Below, piece by piece: positions 40,886 through 51,827 of a stretch of 64,000 nucleotides of DNA. The stretch is from Isobaculum melis. GTDB taxonomy: Bacteria > Bacillota > Bacilli > Lactobacillales > Carnobacteriaceae. A model generated the notes under the pieces. That model did not search any database, was not told the DNA's origin, and saw only the letters and a program-made list of their open reading frames with translations. The translations under genes and the position numbers were made by a program. Numbering within the stretch: position 1 is the first letter of the stretch; every line of letters begins with the position of its first letter. The DNA lies in the NCBI RefSeq assembly GCF_900111355.1, contig NZ_FOHA01000010.1, positions 1-64,000 on the forward strand, written 5' to 3'.

Positions 40886-42166
40886 TTATTTTGAGTACAC
40901 AACTTGTCCATTTACGATTGTTAGCATTGTTTCACCATAAACCTCCCAGCCGATAAAGGGGGTATTGGTTGCAAGCGATGCAAACTCAGTTGCATCAATG
41001 GTCATTTTGTCATTTAAATTGAATAATGCTAAATCAGCTTTTTCTCCTACTGCTAATCTTCCACCAGCCAAACCAAAAGTATCTGCTGGCTTTGTGCTCA
41101 TCCAATCAATCAGCTGACTCATTGTAAAGATACCTGTTTTAACAAAGTGGGTATAGAGCAAGGAAAAGGCTGTTTCGCTTCCAATAATCCCAAATGGTGC
41201 AGTTAGCATACTGGCTTCTTTTTCTTCTTTTCCATGTGGAGCATGATCTGTTGCAATAAAATCAATTGTGCCATCTAGTAATCCCTCAATTAAAGCTGCT
41301 TTATCTGCCTCGCCGCGTAAGGGTGGATTCATTTTATAAATACCAGTATCTCCAGGGATGTCTTCCTCTGATAGGAGTAAATGATGGGGTGTGACCTCTG
41401 CTGTGACATGAATACCAGCTTTTTTGGCATCTCGAATGACACGAACACTTTCTTTAGTTGAAACATGACAAACATGATAGTGCGCACCTGTTGCTTCGCT
41501 TAATAGGACATCTCTTGCGATTTGGGCAGCCTCTGTGATACTTAAAATACCTGGTAAATCATATTTTTGGGACATCTTTCCTTGGTGCATAACACCACCA
41601 AATAATAAGGAATCATCTTCTGTATGTGCCACAATCGCTGTTTTGTTTTTGGCAGCTTCAACCATTGCAAGATACATGGTTCCAGCAGTTTGAACCCCAA
41701 CACCATCATTGGTAAAGGCAAAAGCACCTGCTTTTAATAAGCCTGCTTGATCGACTAATTTTTCACTGCGTAAGCCTTCAGTGATTGGTGCATACTGTAA
41801 GACATTGACAACTGCATCTGTTTTGATTTTTGCTTGAATCGCTTCAAATTTCTCAACAGTATCAGGAACAGGATTGGTATTTGGCATGGCACAAATCGTC
41901 GTAAATCCGCCTCTAGCTGCAGCCATACTACCTGATTGAATGGTTTCTTTATAGGTAAAACCAGGTTCTCTTAGGTGGACATGAACATCAATTAAGCCAG
42001 GGGCAATCAATGCACCTTTTCCATCGATGATGTTCACTTCATTGCTGTTTACTGCTGATAAAGTGGTGCCAATCGCTTCAATTTTATCCTCTTTTAGTAA
42101 AACTTCTATTGGTTGTTCTTGTCCCTGATGATTAAAACGGATGACATTTTTAATTAATGTATACAT
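40886..42166 (-). CDS. pyrC: Dihydroorotase
   Basis: 426-residue zinc amidohydrolase (class I). His62-x-His64 in VHVHLREPG, carboxylated-Lys region downstream, and ATDHAPHGKEEK near 305. Cyclises carbamoyl aspartate to dihydroorotate. A clear AGGAGGA ribosome site precedes it. A hairpin separates it from pyrB. Confidence 0.97.
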   Translation of the reverse strand: MYTLIKNVIRFNHQGQEQPIEVLLKEDKIEAIGTTLSAVNSNEVNIIDGKGALIAPGLIDVHVHLREPGFTYKETIQSGSMAAARGGFTTICAMPNTNPVPDTVEKFEAIQAKIKTDAVVNVLQYAPITEGLRSEKLVDQAGLLKAGAFAFTNDGVGVQTAGTMYLAMVEAAKNKTAIVAHTEDDSLLFGGVMHQGKMSQKYDLPGILSITEAAQIARDVLLSEATGAHYHVCHVSTKESVRVIRDAKKAGIHVTAEVTPHHLLLSEEDIPGDTGIYKMNPPLRGEADKAALIEGLLDGTIDFIATDHAPHGKEEKEASMLTAPFGIIGSETAFSLLYTHFVKTGIFTMSQLIDWMSTKPADTFGLAGGRLAVGEKADLALFNLNDKMTIDATEFASLATNTPFIGWEVYGETMLTIVNGQVVYSK

Positions 42167-42200
42167 GCTGATTCCTCCTGAAGGTTGTTATTTATTCGAT

Positions 42201-42236
42201 AAAATCAGCAAAAACAGAATCATTTTTGCTGATTTT
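42201..42236 (-). terminator. Intercistronic hairpin between pyrB and pyrC
   Basis: 14-bp perfect arms at 42201-42214 and 42223-42236, 8-nt loop, short T-run on the minus strand. Within an operon it may cause partial termination or mark an RNA end; no PyrR site is next to it. Confidence 0.65.
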
Positions 42237-42241
42237 AAGGG

Positions 42242-43159
42242 TTATTTATTTAAGACAGCTTCCAAAATGGCCATTCTGGTAAAAACACCATTCGCCATTT
42301 GCTGTACAATTCTTGAGCGGTCACATTCAACTAATGAATCTTGTAATTCAACATCACGATTGACAGGTGCTGGGTGCATAATAATCGCATGTGGCAACAT
42401 TCTACTTTCACGTTCTTCTGTTAAACCATGCATATCTAAATATTTCTCTTGTGAAAAGTTGCCATAATATTCATGTCTTTCATGTTGAATCCGAAGCATC
42501 ATCATCACATCAGATTGCTCAACGGCTTCATCTAGAGGTAAATAAGTGCCATATTCATTGTAGGAATCATCAAACCATTCTTTTGGTCCAGAGAAGAAAA
42601 CTTCTGCTCCCAAACGCTTTAGCATTTGCATATTAGAGTTGGCAACACGTGAATGGGTTAAATCTCCAACAATTGTGACTTTTAAGCCTTCAAAGTGACC
42701 AAATTCTTCATAAATTGTCATTAAATCAAGTAGGCATTGACTTGGATGTTGTCCGCTACCATCGCCACCATTGACAATGGCTAAGTGAATGCCAGTACTT
42801 TCAATCAGTGACTTGTAGTAATCTTCCTCACCATGACGAATGACAGCAACATCTACGCCTAAAGCAGACATTGTCAGAACGGTGTCATAAAGTGTTTCAC
42901 CTTTACTCACACTGCTTGTCGCTACTTCAAAATCAATTAAATCAATGCCCATTTTTTTCTGCGCCATTTCAAAGCTTTTATGTGTTCTTGTGCTATTTTC
43001 AAAGAAGAGATTGACTGCATATTTTTTCTCGCTCGGTGTATAAACTTCTCCATTTTTAAAATCCTGTGCACGTTTAATCAATTGCATCACTTGTTCATTG
43101 CTTAATGCCTCTACTGATACTAAATGGTCTAAGTGTAATTTTTGAGCTGTTGCTGTCAT
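42242..43159 (-). CDS. pyrB: Aspartate carbamoyltransferase
   Basis: 305 residues. The carbamoyl-phosphate motif STRT is Ser56-Thr59 in [22 protein letters not shown] and [11 protein letters not shown] are also diagnostic. First committed step of the pathway. ATG 43159 with GGGGGA upstream is preferred to starts inside the pyrP end. Confidence 0.97.
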   Translation of the reverse strand: MTATAQKLHLDHLVSVEALSNEQVMQLIKRAQDFKNGEVYTPSEKKYAVNLFFENSTRTHKSFEMAQKKMGIDLIDFEVATSSVSKGETLYDTVLTMSALGVDVAVIRHGEEDYYKSLIESTGIHLAIVNGGDGSGQHPSQCLLDLMTIYEEFGHFEGLKVTIVGDLTHSRVANSNMQMLKRLGAEVFFSGPKEWFDDSYNEYGTYLPLDEAVEQSDVMMMLRIQHERHEYYGNFSQEKYLDMHGLTEERESRMLPHAIIMHPAPVNRDVELQDSLVECDRSRIVQQMANGVFTRMAILEAVLNK

Positions 43160-43184
43160 CTTGATTCCCCCTATTTTTTTAGTA

Positions 43185-44480
43185 CTAAGCTTGTTCACTT
43201 CTAGCTTCTTTTGGTAAAACTAGATTTAAGATAATCCCTACAACTGTTGCTAAACTCATCCCTGATAGCGAGAGTGCGCCAAAGTTTAGATAGACACCCC
43301 CAATCCCAATAATGAGAATCACAGAGGTAATAATTAAGTTTCGTTTTTTATTAAAATCAATTTGATGATCAATGAGAATTCTTAAGCCACTTGAAGCAAT
43401 GACACCGAATAATAAGAAGCTCACGCCAGCAATCACTGGCCAAGGAATACTTAAAATGATGGCACTGACTTTTCCAATAAATCCAAACAGAATGGCAAGA
43501 GAGGCTGCACCTGCTATCACAAAGACGCTATGAATTTTTGTGAGTGCAAGTACCCCAATGTTTTCACCGTAGCTTGTTGCAGGCGGTCCACCAAGTAATG
43601 AAGCAATAATGGTCGCAGTTCCATCTGCAAAAATCGTTCTTGAAAGTCCAGGTTTCTTAAAGAAGTTCCGATTTGTAATTTTATTTAATACCATAATATG
43701 ACCGATATGCTCACTCATGGTAACAAATGCAATAGGTGCCATTGTTGCCAAAGCTGCAATTGAAAAACTTGGTTGATAGGATATGAATGGTACTTGGAAG
43801 TCTGGTAGCGCAAACCAACTCGCTTGTCCAACAGCTGATAAATCGACAATTCCTACTGCAAGTGCAATGAGATAGCCTGAAACAATCCCAATTAAAATTG
43901 GAATCAAGCTCATAAAGCCTTTTAAATACATATTGCAGATAATGGTAATCATCAATGTTGCCAAAGCCACTAATAAATAAGTGACACTGTAGTTTTCTGG
44001 TGCTGCCTCTGCTCCGATATACATGGCTTGATTCGCTGCAGTTGCCGCTAAGCTTAAACCAATAACCATCACAACGGGGCCAACAACAATGGGTGGTAAG
44101 ACTTTATCAATCCAATTTGAACCTGCTTTTTTAATAATCAAAGCAACAATCCAATAGACTAAACCGGCATAAAAGGCACCTTGAAAGACTGCTGGAAAAC
44201 CACCAGCTGTTTCTTTCATTAAAAGCATGGGTGTAATAAAAGCAAAGCTACTGCCTAAATAGGCTGGAATCTTTCCTTTTGTCAGTGCCAGATAGAGTAA
44301 GGTTCCTAATCCAGAGGTAACTAATGCGATGCCTGGATTTAATCCAACTAAAATGGGCACTAGCACATTAGCACCAACCATTGTACATAAATGCTGTAAA
44401 CTTAAGCCAAACCATTGTAATGGTGCTGGTTTATCTCCTATATCTAAAACGACTTCTGTATTTCTTTCTTCTTCCAACAT
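43185..44480 (-). CDS. pyrP: Uracil permease
   Basis: 431-residue NCS2-family uracil:proton symporter with 12 or more membrane helices; [20 protein letters not shown] and [17 protein letters not shown] are family signatures. Second gene of the operon, behind its own PyrR attenuator. Confidence 0.96.
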   Translation of the reverse strand: MLEEERNTEVVLDIGDKPAPLQWFGLSLQHLCTMVGANVLVPILVGLNPGIALVTSGLGTLLYLALTKGKIPAYLGSSFAFITPMLLMKETAGGFPAVFQGAFYAGLVYWIVALIIKKAGSNWIDKVLPPIVVGPVVMVIGLSLAATAANQAMYIGAEAAPENYSVTYLLVALATLMITIICNMYLKGFMSLIPILIGIVSGYLIALAVGIVDLSAVGQASWFALPDFQVPFISYQPSFSIAALATMAPIAFVTMSEHIGHIMVLNKITNRNFFKKPGLSRTIFADGTATIIASLLGGPPATSYGENIGVLALTKIHSVFVIAGAASLAILFGFIGKVSAIILSIPWPVIAGVSFLLFGVIASSGLRILIDHQIDFNKKRNLIITSVILIIGIGGVYLNFGALSLSGMSLATVVGIILNLVLPKEARSEQA

Positions 44481-44520
44481 GCAAACGACTCCTCTAATTC
44501 ATTCATTTTTTCTCAAAAAA

Positions 44521-44556
44521 AGAACCTGGCTGTCTATGGTGAGACTTCCAGGTTCT
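44521..44556 (-). terminator. Terminator of the pyrP attenuator
   Basis: AGAACCTGG (44521-44529) and CCAGGTTCT (44548-44556) with a 7-nt T-run on the minus strand. PyrR-bound RNA would favour this hairpin. Confidence 0.88.
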
Positions 44557-44623
44557 ACGAAATATAGCTAGTCTAATCCCGCTTTTTTTACAAAAAAGGG
44601 TTTTCCTAACGATACCGCCATGA

Positions 44624-44641
44624 CCTTCCGTGCCTCTCTGG
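44624..44641 (-). promoter_or_regulatory. PyrR-binding loop in the pyrR-pyrP spacer
   Basis: Minus strand reads CCAGAGAGGCACGGAAGG, the conserved anti-antiterminator loop recognised by PyrR with UMP. It lies about 70-100 nt before the terminator. Confidence 0.9.
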
Positions 44642-44664
44642 ACACAGTTAAAGCTTCACGATGA

Positions 44665-45225
<561 letters not shown>

Positions 45226-45247
45226 CTAAATTTTCCCCATCAAAAAA

Positions 45248-45273
45248 CCTTCTTACCATGAATGATAAGAAGG
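45248..45273 (-). terminator. Terminator of the pyrR leader attenuator
   Basis: CCTTCTTA (45248-45255) and TAAGAAGG (45266-45273), six-T run on the minus strand. Confidence 0.88.
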
Positions 45274-45334
45274 CACAAAAATTGCATGTTTAAAAAGAAT
45301 TCACCTATTTTTAGGCTTCCATCTTTTCAGTGCT

Positions 45335-45352
45335 CCTTCCTAGCCTCACAGG
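45335..45352 (-). promoter_or_regulatory. PyrR-binding loop in the pyrR leader
   Basis: Minus strand reads CCTGTGAGGCTAGGAAGG, a variant of the conserved PyrR loop (GAGAGG replaced by GTGAGG). Confidence 0.85.
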
Positions 45353-45398
45353 ACTATTGTTAAAGGAAAAATATTTAATTTATTTCTTGCTTAAAGAT

Positions 45399-45427
45399 AG
45401 GATATCGATTTACCAACTAAATGTCAA
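45399..45427 (-). promoter_or_regulatory. pyr operon promoter
   Basis: TTGACA (plus 45422-45427) and TATCCT (plus 45399-45404) with 17-bp spacing. The -35 overlaps the stop of the upstream pseudouridine synthase gene. Confidence 0.65.
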
Positions 45428-46332
45428 CCGTTTTCTCTTAATTCAGCTAAAGTTTTTTCAAAAATTTCCGGTAGTGGTGCTTCGAAAGTGAGAAAATCGC
45501 CACTTGTTGGGTGTTTAAAGCCTAAGACTTTGGCATGTAAAAACTGCCCTTTACCAGCTAAAGTTTTTCTAGGTCCATAAGTTGGATCACCAGCAATTGG
45601 GAAGCCAATATATTTCATATGCACACGAATCTGATGGGTTCTACCAGTTTCAAGTTCTAGCTCAACCAGTGTGTATTCATTAAAGCGCTCTAATACTTTA
45701 AAATGTGTCACAGCAGGTTTACCGTCATCAATAATCCCTTGTTTTTTACGATCTTCTTTTGAACGACCAATTGGTGCATCAATGGTGCCTTTTTCATGTA
45801 AAATATGACCATGAACCAATGCGACATAACGACGTAAAGAAGTCTTCTCTTTTAATTGCTCCGCAAGCATTTCATGAGCTTGATCATTTTTAGCCACCAT
45901 TAATAAACCAGATGTGTCCTTATCAATCCGATGAACAATCCCAGGACGAATCACCCCATTAATTCCTGAAAGGTCTTTCACATGGTACATTAAAGCATTC
46001 ACTAATGTGCCAGTTAAATGACCAGCAGAGGGATGCACCACCATTCCTTGTGGTTTATTCACTACTAAAACAGCTTCATCTTCATAAACAATCTCTAAAG
46101 GAATATCTTCTGCTAAAATTTCTAATGGCACCACTTCAGGTTCAATCGCTTCAACAACATCCCCATTTTTCACTTTATAATTGCCTTTTTCAGGCTGACC
46201 ATTGACTGTGACATATTCTTCTTTAATCCAATGTTGAATTTGCGACCTCGTAAACTGCTTCAAATGATCCGCTAAGACTTTATCTAAGCGTCCTTTTTCT
46301 TCATTTATGGTCATTTTCATTTTTTTTGTCAT
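45424..46332 (-). CDS. rluD: RluD-type 23S rRNA pseudouridine synthase
   Basis: 302 residues with an N-terminal S4 domain (GRLDKVLADHL) and the catalytic RluA-type motif HRIDKDTSG. The position modified cannot be read directly; the lspA-linked gene in Gram-positives is usually of this group. ATG 46332 has AAAGGA 8 nt upstream, whereas the ATG at 46341 overlaps it. Follows lspA. Confidence 0.93.
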   Translation of the reverse strand: MTKKMKMTINEEKGRLDKVLADHLKQFTRSQIQHWIKEEYVTVNGQPEKGNYKVKNGDVVEAIEPEVVPLEILAEDIPLEIVYEDEAVLVVNKPQGMVVHPSAGHLTGTLVNALMYHVKDLSGINGVIRPGIVHRIDKDTSGLLMVAKNDQAHEMLAEQLKEKTSLRRYVALVHGHILHEKGTIDAPIGRSKEDRKKQGIIDDGKPAVTHFKVLERFNEYTLVELELETGRTHQIRVHMKYIGFPIAGDPTYGPRKTLAGKGQFLHAKVLGFKHPTSGDFLTFEAPLPEIFEKTLAELRENG

Positions 46333-46346
46333 ATTCGCCATCCTTT

Positions 46347-46805
46347 TTAATTGTTTAAGCTTTCATCTTTAATAATATAAATCGCAGCTAATGCAACACC
46401 AACTGTTAAACACATATCTGCTACATTAAATACTGGGAAGTTAAAGAAAGTCAATTGAATCATGTCTACAACAAAGGTATGCACAAGACGATCAATAAAG
46501 TTTCCAATAGCACCTGCTAAAATCAACATCAGAGACAGATTTAGGAGGAGATTCTTTCTTGGTTTTGCATATTTTTGCATGATATATAGAATCGCAATAA
46601 TCACAATTGTTGTAATGATGTAGAATAACCACATTTTTCCTTCTAAAATATTCCAAGCAGCCCCTTCATTTTTCACATAGGTCCATGAAAGAATATTTGG
46701 AATGACTTCGATTGTATGATATAAATCAATTTGATTCATCACAATATATTTTGTCAGCTGATCAATTCCTATAAACAAAATTGCACCGATATAATAGTAA
46801 AGCAT
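46347..46805 (-). CDS. lspA: Lipoprotein signal peptidase (signal peptidase II)
   Basis: 152-residue membrane aspartyl protease with four helices. Catalytic Asp105 (GNFIDR) and Asp130 (FNVADM), with the conserved NEGAAWN loop. Cleaves lipoprotein signal peptides. Operon with rluD. Confidence 0.96.
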   Translation of the reverse strand: MLYYYIGAILFIGIDQLTKYIVMNQIDLYHTIEVIPNILSWTYVKNEGAAWNILEGKMWLFYIITTIVIIAILYIMQKYAKPRKNLLLNLSLMLILAGAIGNFIDRLVHTFVVDMIQLTFFNFPVFNVADMCLTVGVALAAIYIIKDESLNN

Positions 46806-46958
46806 TGTATCCCTCTTTTCTAAATAAAAAAACCGTCTCCATCATTTTACACGATTTTGACGATTCTTTATACTATTTTCTTTTCAAGACTCAAATTTAG
46901 TAGTAATATTAATAATTCAAATAACTACTATTTTATGTCAAGCATATAAAATCAGATC

Positions 46959-47057
46959 TTATAATCCAACTAACATTGCTAAAAAAATAAAGTAAATGCC
47001 TACTAAAAAATAAAACAGATGAATTTTACCAAAAGTAAAAATCTTATTCTTCCTCAA
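46959..47057 (-). CDS. Possible 32-residue hydrophobic ORF
   Basis: TTG start within the end of the restriction gene, encoding a basic start then a membrane helix (FYFLVGIYFIFLAMLVGL). No ribosome site supports it. More likely debris of a membrane protein gene than a functional product. The rest of 46806-47043 holds nothing recognisable. Confidence 0.25.
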   Translation of the reverse strand: MRKNKIFTFGKIHLFYFLVGIYFIFLAMLVGL

Positions 47058-49707
47058 TAAATTGTTTTGAAAGTTGTTCAAATGATGAACTTTCTTGTAT
47101 TTGCATTGAAGGAATAAATAAATATTCCCATTTCTTAAATCCATTTGCTCTACCCCAATTCGATACTACTTCACAATACTTTATAGCACGCTTCTTCTTT
47201 GCAATAACATCAGAATCATTTAACTTATCTTCACCTTTAACTTCAACAAGATATACTCTAGTATCAGTTTCAACAACAAAATCTGGTTCATATTGTTTGC
47301 CGTGATTATAAGTGATATTAAATTCTTTCTTAGCAGGGCGTAGCCAATTTTTAACAAATTTGTCTCGTTCAAGAACCCTCGCCAAAATAAGTTCAGGCTT
47401 ACTGTCAAATTTAGCACAATCAAATATACCTTTTGTAATTCCTGTAAATAAAATAGAACGAATACTATCAGTATATGACTCATATAGATTTTTTTGTTCA
47501 CTATAAGTATGTGCTTGTTTAAGATTAATATTACTCACGTCTACTACTTCTTCAACAAGAAATCCATTCTCACAATAAAAATGTTGCATCATTTGAGTGT
47601 ATATTTTATTTCCAATATCTTTCCTATTCATCATAACAATATTATGCATACCATTATCTCCATAACTAGTTTGGTAAGAATCGATTACTTGTGTAATCAA
47701 CTTAATTAACAATTTAGGATTTTTTTCATAATCAATTTCAGGCTTTTTTCTAAGTTCTTCTAAAATTACATTTTTAGGAGCATAACCTTCAAAGTCAATC
47801 ATAGTGCCTTTAACACGTTCACTATCAGACATATTTTCAAGACTTTGTATTAAAATATCGTTTTCAATTGGAACATGTTTAAAATCTTTTAAGTCTATAT
47901 CAAAATCAACAAAGCAATATTCTTCAACACCATCATCAGTTATTTTTATTTTTGGGATTGGAATGAATTTACTTACTACTGCTTGATATGTGTCCTCAGT
48001 TTCTTTTATAATCCAATCACTAAAAATGTCTTCATTATCATAATAGGTAGTTCCTAAGTCAATATCTTCATTAATTTTATTCTCAACTATAGAGACAATA
48101 CTTTCTCTACCCAATCCATCTAATAATTCACTTAAACAATTTGTTTCGTAAACCAGTTTGTTTACTTCTTCCTTAATTGAATTATTCGCTTTACTAAAAA
48201 CAGCTCTATTCTGATCTGTTCGTTCAATGTTTGTATGTTGAAATGCTCTTTCTAACCCATCTCCTTTACTTGTATCTAAAGCTAATTGAGTGTAAATAAT
48301 ATTTTCCTGTTCAATTTCTTCTGCCTTAATAACATTTCCAGCTTTGAATATAGAATCACCTTTTTGCGCCTCTAACAAAATTTCATTAAATTTATCATGC
48401 GCTGTTAACATCACTGCATCTATTTCTTTATCTCCAGTTCTTTCACCATAGGGAAGACGTAAGCCTCGGCCTATCATTTGCTCTCTAAGAATCTTAGATG
48501 TTGCGGTTCTTAAAGGAACAATAGTAAATAAATTATTTACATCCCAACCTTCTTTAAGCATGTTTACATGAATAACTATCTCAATTGGATTATTAACATC
48601 TTCAACTTCTAAAAGATGTTTCATATTTTGTTCACTTTCCGAACCACGCATTTTTGAGTGAACTGTAATTGTTTTATTTTTATATTCACCATTTCTAAAT
48701 TCATCAGATTTAATGAAATTTTCTGTTAACGTTGCATGTTCAGTATCTTTACAAACAACTAGCATGAAAGGTTTAACTGTTGGTTTTTTATTATTACTAG
48801 CATAAACCTCAAGTTTATTTTTAACATTTTCATGACAAGTTATTCCGTCTAGTAACATTAATTTATCAATTTGTTCATCACCAAAATTATAAAAGTTAAT
48901 ATCTGACCTTGTGACTGCAAAGGGAGTTCTTGTGTATCCATCTTCGATAGCTTTAGAAAGAGGATATTCATACACAACGTTCTTAAATGGAACTTGTTTT
49001 GCACCTTTTTTTACAAGAGGTGTAGCTGTTAATTCTAAACCAAGTATTGGTTTTAAATCATTTAATGCTAAAGCACCTTTTTCAGCACGATAATGATGCG
49101 ATTCATCCATTATCAAAACTAAATCATTTAAATTTGAAAGTTCATCATAAAAAGACTGTCCAAGATATTCATTAACTTTTTTCATATTAGCATTTTCTTT
49201 ATTAAATTTATCAATATTGAATACAAAAATATTAATGTCTGATTCAAATAACGAAAGATTTCTGTTTCTATAGTCTTCATCAGCAATGATATTAGGGGGA
49301 TTCACAAAACATCCTAATCCTTTAAATACATATTTTGAATGAGATGGATCTCCAAAATCTTTTTTTAATTTTTCATAAATAGTTGAGCTCGGTGCTACAA
49401 CGAAGAAATTTTTAATATCGTGTTGTGTGTACAAGTAACTAATAAATGCGCCCATTAGTCTTGTTTTACCAACACCAGTAGCTAATGCAAATGTTAAAGA
49501 AATAAATTTTTTTTCAAAATCAGTACAAGTTGGGTACTTATCTTTAATTTCTGACAAGGAATCAATTAAATTATTACTTCTATTAACTAATTTAATATTA
49601 CTAGCGATATCATCTAGTATTTCTAATGACCTAATTTGAGGTTTTCTTAACGACATAATTCTACTAATGTAATCAGGAGAGTATTGAGGGAATTTAGTAT
49701 TGCTCAT
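47044..49707 (-). CDS. Type III restriction enzyme, helicase-nuclease (Res) subunit
   Basis: 887 residues. DEAD-like helicase motor with Walker A TGVGKT (77-82), DESH box (LIMDESHHY), motif VI QMIGRGLRLPYG, and C-terminal PD-(D/E)xK nuclease YEPDFVVETD...YLVEVKGEDKL. Translocates and cuts DNA as a complex with Mod. ATG 49707 has AGGAGG 9 nt upstream and overlaps the mod stop by 14 nt. AT-rich, probably acquired. Confidence 0.93.
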   Translation of the reverse strand: MSNTKFPQYSPDYISRIMSLRKPQIRSLEILDDIASNIKLVNRSNNLIDSLSEIKDKYPTCTDFEKKFISLTFALATGVGKTRLMGAFISYLYTQHDIKNFFVVAPSSTIYEKLKKDFGDPSHSKYVFKGLGCFVNPPNIIADEDYRNRNLSLFESDINIFVFNIDKFNKENANMKKVNEYLGQSFYDELSNLNDLVLIMDESHHYRAEKGALALNDLKPILGLELTATPLVKKGAKQVPFKNVVYEYPLSKAIEDGYTRTPFAVTRSDINFYNFGDEQIDKLMLLDGITCHENVKNKLEVYASNNKKPTVKPFMLVVCKDTEHATLTENFIKSDEFRNGEYKNKTITVHSKMRGSESEQNMKHLLEVEDVNNPIEIVIHVNMLKEGWDVNNLFTIVPLRTATSKILREQMIGRGLRLPYGERTGDKEIDAVMLTAHDKFNEILLEAQKGDSIFKAGNVIKAEEIEQENIIYTQLALDTSKGDGLERAFQHTNIERTDQNRAVFSKANNSIKEEVNKLVYETNCLSELLDGLGRESIVSIVENKINEDIDLGTTYYDNEDIFSDWIIKETEDTYQAVVSKFIPIPKIKITDDGVEEYCFVDFDIDLKDFKHVPIENDILIQSLENMSDSERVKGTMIDFEGYAPKNVILEELRKKPEIDYEKNPKLLIKLITQVIDSYQTSYGDNGMHNIVMMNRKDIGNKIYTQMMQHFYCENGFLVEEVVDVSNINLKQAHTYSEQKNLYESYTDSIRSILFTGITKGIFDCAKFDSKPELILARVLERDKFVKNWLRPAKKEFNITYNHGKQYEPDFVVETDTRVYLVEVKGEDKLNDSDVIAKKKRAIKYCEVVSNWGRANGFKKWEYLFIPSMQIQESSSFEQLSKQFIEEE

Positions 49708-51466
49708 CAAATTCATCCTCCTTAAATTCATCATATACTGGTGGATTTATAATATTCAGCTTATAATCATCTTTATTAAATTCACAATGACCCAATAACA
49801 TATTTGGAATCTTTTTTATTGTAATTTGTTTGTATGTTTTTTCAACACTTGCATCAAACGAACGACAAGCAATAACAAGGAACTCATTATCTTCCATAGT
49901 ATCTTTTATAGAATCAACAAATTGTGCAGTTAGATGCCTCGTAGTTACAAAAAGATATGAATTTTCATTTCCGCGTGATTGCTTCCAAAAAAGATCTGAT
50001 GAAGGTTGATAATAAAATCCTTCATGTAATGCTACTGCTGAAGCCAGCATATCTGCACTATATTCTTTGTTTATTACTGGTTCACCAAAAGTATCAATAT
50101 TAATTAGTGAGGGTGCAAGTTCATAAAACTTATAACCTCCCCCACCTTTCCAATCAACTGATTTAGTAATACCACCTTTATCTTCGCCAGATATTACTTT
50201 ATCAAGACGAACTTTACAATGAGTGTATGCTTGTTGCCCCATTTCAACACCTATCCACTTTCTGTTCATTTTGTGTGCAACAGAACTAGTTGTACCTGAA
50301 CCTAGAAATGAATCCATGACTAAATCACCTTCATTACTTGCCAATGTGAATACTCTTTCTAATAACTTTTCGGCTTTCTTCCCATTAGGGAATTCAACCC
50401 CCCCTTCTTTGGTTAGGTTTTTGGTTTCTCCAACAAAGTCCCAATAAGTTCCTTGTAAATCTTTTTTACAAAGTTTGCCATCAATTTCAACCGAAACATC
50501 TTTAAGCCATGCGAAAAGTCTGAACGATTCCCCTTTATAAAACTGTTCATATAATTTCCCTTTATTTCGTCCGCTTCTTGGCACATATTCAATTGAATAG
50601 AGGTCACTTTCAAAACCAATTTCTTTAACCTTCTCTAATACTCTAGGTCTTATTGAACTTTGAGGCATAGCGGTTTGAAATATACAATGAGCATACTTAG
50701 CATAAATATCTTTTTCCGATTTTTTTTCATCTTTCATAAGTAATTTTACTGATTTAATTAAATAATTTTCCCTTTTATAAATTTTAATTTCATTTCCTTC
50801 TCCATCTACAGTTGAGCCAATATATATTTTATCACCCTTGTTTATTAGAGCAGTAGTATATTTCCAACTTTTATTTTCTTCTCTATATTGTTCAACTAAT
50901 TTAGAAATCGGTGAATATGAGTATACAGGTGTGAACTGGCTTATTAATTCGTAATTTTTTGAGTATATTAATATATATTCAATGTTTTTTTTCAGTCTCT
51001 TATCTTGACCACCCCCAGAAGCTCCAGCTATATTTTTCATTAAAACACTTATAGTATTTATATAATTATTTCTTCCAAAAACTTCATCCATCAAAACCTT
51101 TAAGTATGCGTATTCTTCATCATCAATTTGTACGAAAATACTACCATCATCAGATAATAAGTTTTTCAACATTTCAAGTCTAGCTTTCATCAAACTCAAC
51201 CACTGACTATGTTCTATATTATCATCGTAGTGTTCAAAAGCTGAACCTGTATTATAAGGTGGATCAATATAAATACATTTTACTTTACCCGCATATTTAG
51301 ATTCTAAAGCTTTAAGAACTAGTAGATTATCACCGTGTATTAACATATTTTCTGTATCAACATCATACTTTATATTTGACAGCTCTTTATTTTCAATAAG
51401 TAATCTTGGTTCAATCTGAAATTTCTTTTCTTTTCCATACCATGTTAGTTCTAATTTATTACCCAC
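49694..51466 (-). CDS. Type III DNA modification (adenine) methyltransferase (Mod)
   Basis: 590 residues of the beta class: motif IV DPPYNTGSAFEHYDD (from 68) precedes motif I FLGSGTTS. It determines specificity for the Res subunit and methylates adenine N6 on one strand. I choose GTG 51466: GGAGGA lies 6 nt upstream and the protein then starts MGNKLELTWYGKE, the usual start of this family. An earlier ATG at 51550 adds a non-conserved tail. Recognition sequence unknown. Confidence 0.92.
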   Translation of the reverse strand: MGNKLELTWYGKEKKFQIEPRLLIENKELSNIKYDVDTENMLIHGDNLLVLKALESKYAGKVKCIYIDPPYNTGSAFEHYDDNIEHSQWLSLMKARLEMLKNLLSDDGSIFVQIDDEEYAYLKVLMDEVFGRNNYINTISVLMKNIAGASGGGQDKRLKKNIEYILIYSKNYELISQFTPVYSYSPISKLVEQYREENKSWKYTTALINKGDKIYIGSTVDGEGNEIKIYKRENYLIKSVKLLMKDEKKSEKDIYAKYAHCIFQTAMPQSSIRPRVLEKVKEIGFESDLYSIEYVPRSGRNKGKLYEQFYKGESFRLFAWLKDVSVEIDGKLCKKDLQGTYWDFVGETKNLTKEGGVEFPNGKKAEKLLERVFTLASNEGDLVMDSFLGSGTTSSVAHKMNRKWIGVEMGQQAYTHCKVRLDKVISGEDKGGITKSVDWKGGGGYKFYELAPSLINIDTFGEPVINKEYSADMLASAVALHEGFYYQPSSDLFWKQSRGNENSYLFVTTRHLTAQFVDSIKDTMEDNEFLVIACRSFDASVEKTYKQITIKKIPNMLLGHCEFNKDDYKLNIINPPVYDEFKEDEFDEQY

Positions 51467-51711
51467 ACTAAATCCTCCAATTTCAGCAATATTAACTTTT
51501 GTTATTAATTTAACATTATTATTTAAATAACATCTATTATTAAATCTCAATAAAGATGTTATTCATTAGTAACTGTTGTTCATAATTCGGAGCTAAAACC
51601 CACACATAGTATAATAATATTTTAGTTACTTGAATATGTGATTCAGCAGTATCATTATACTTTATTTTAGAAGATTACTCAATTTGTTATTTAGGCATTA
51701 AATTAACTCAT

Positions 51712-51810
51712 TTATTCTGATAATGTAATTTTTTTGTCCTTTGTATAGAATTTTAATTTCCCTTCATACAGTAGCCAATCATAAAATTTCTGTTCGTCAT
51801 TCCTAAATTT
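51712..51810 (-). pseudogene. C-terminal remnant of an unknown gene
   Basis: Open frame without start encoding KFRNDEQKFYDWLLYEGKLK and then FYTKDKKITLSE before a stop. Codon character looks protein-like, but no family is recognised. Lies upstream of the mod gene in a 500-bp stretch (51467-51964) that contains no intact gene. Confidence 0.35.
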
Positions 51811-51827
51811 TTAAACACAGTTCTTTC

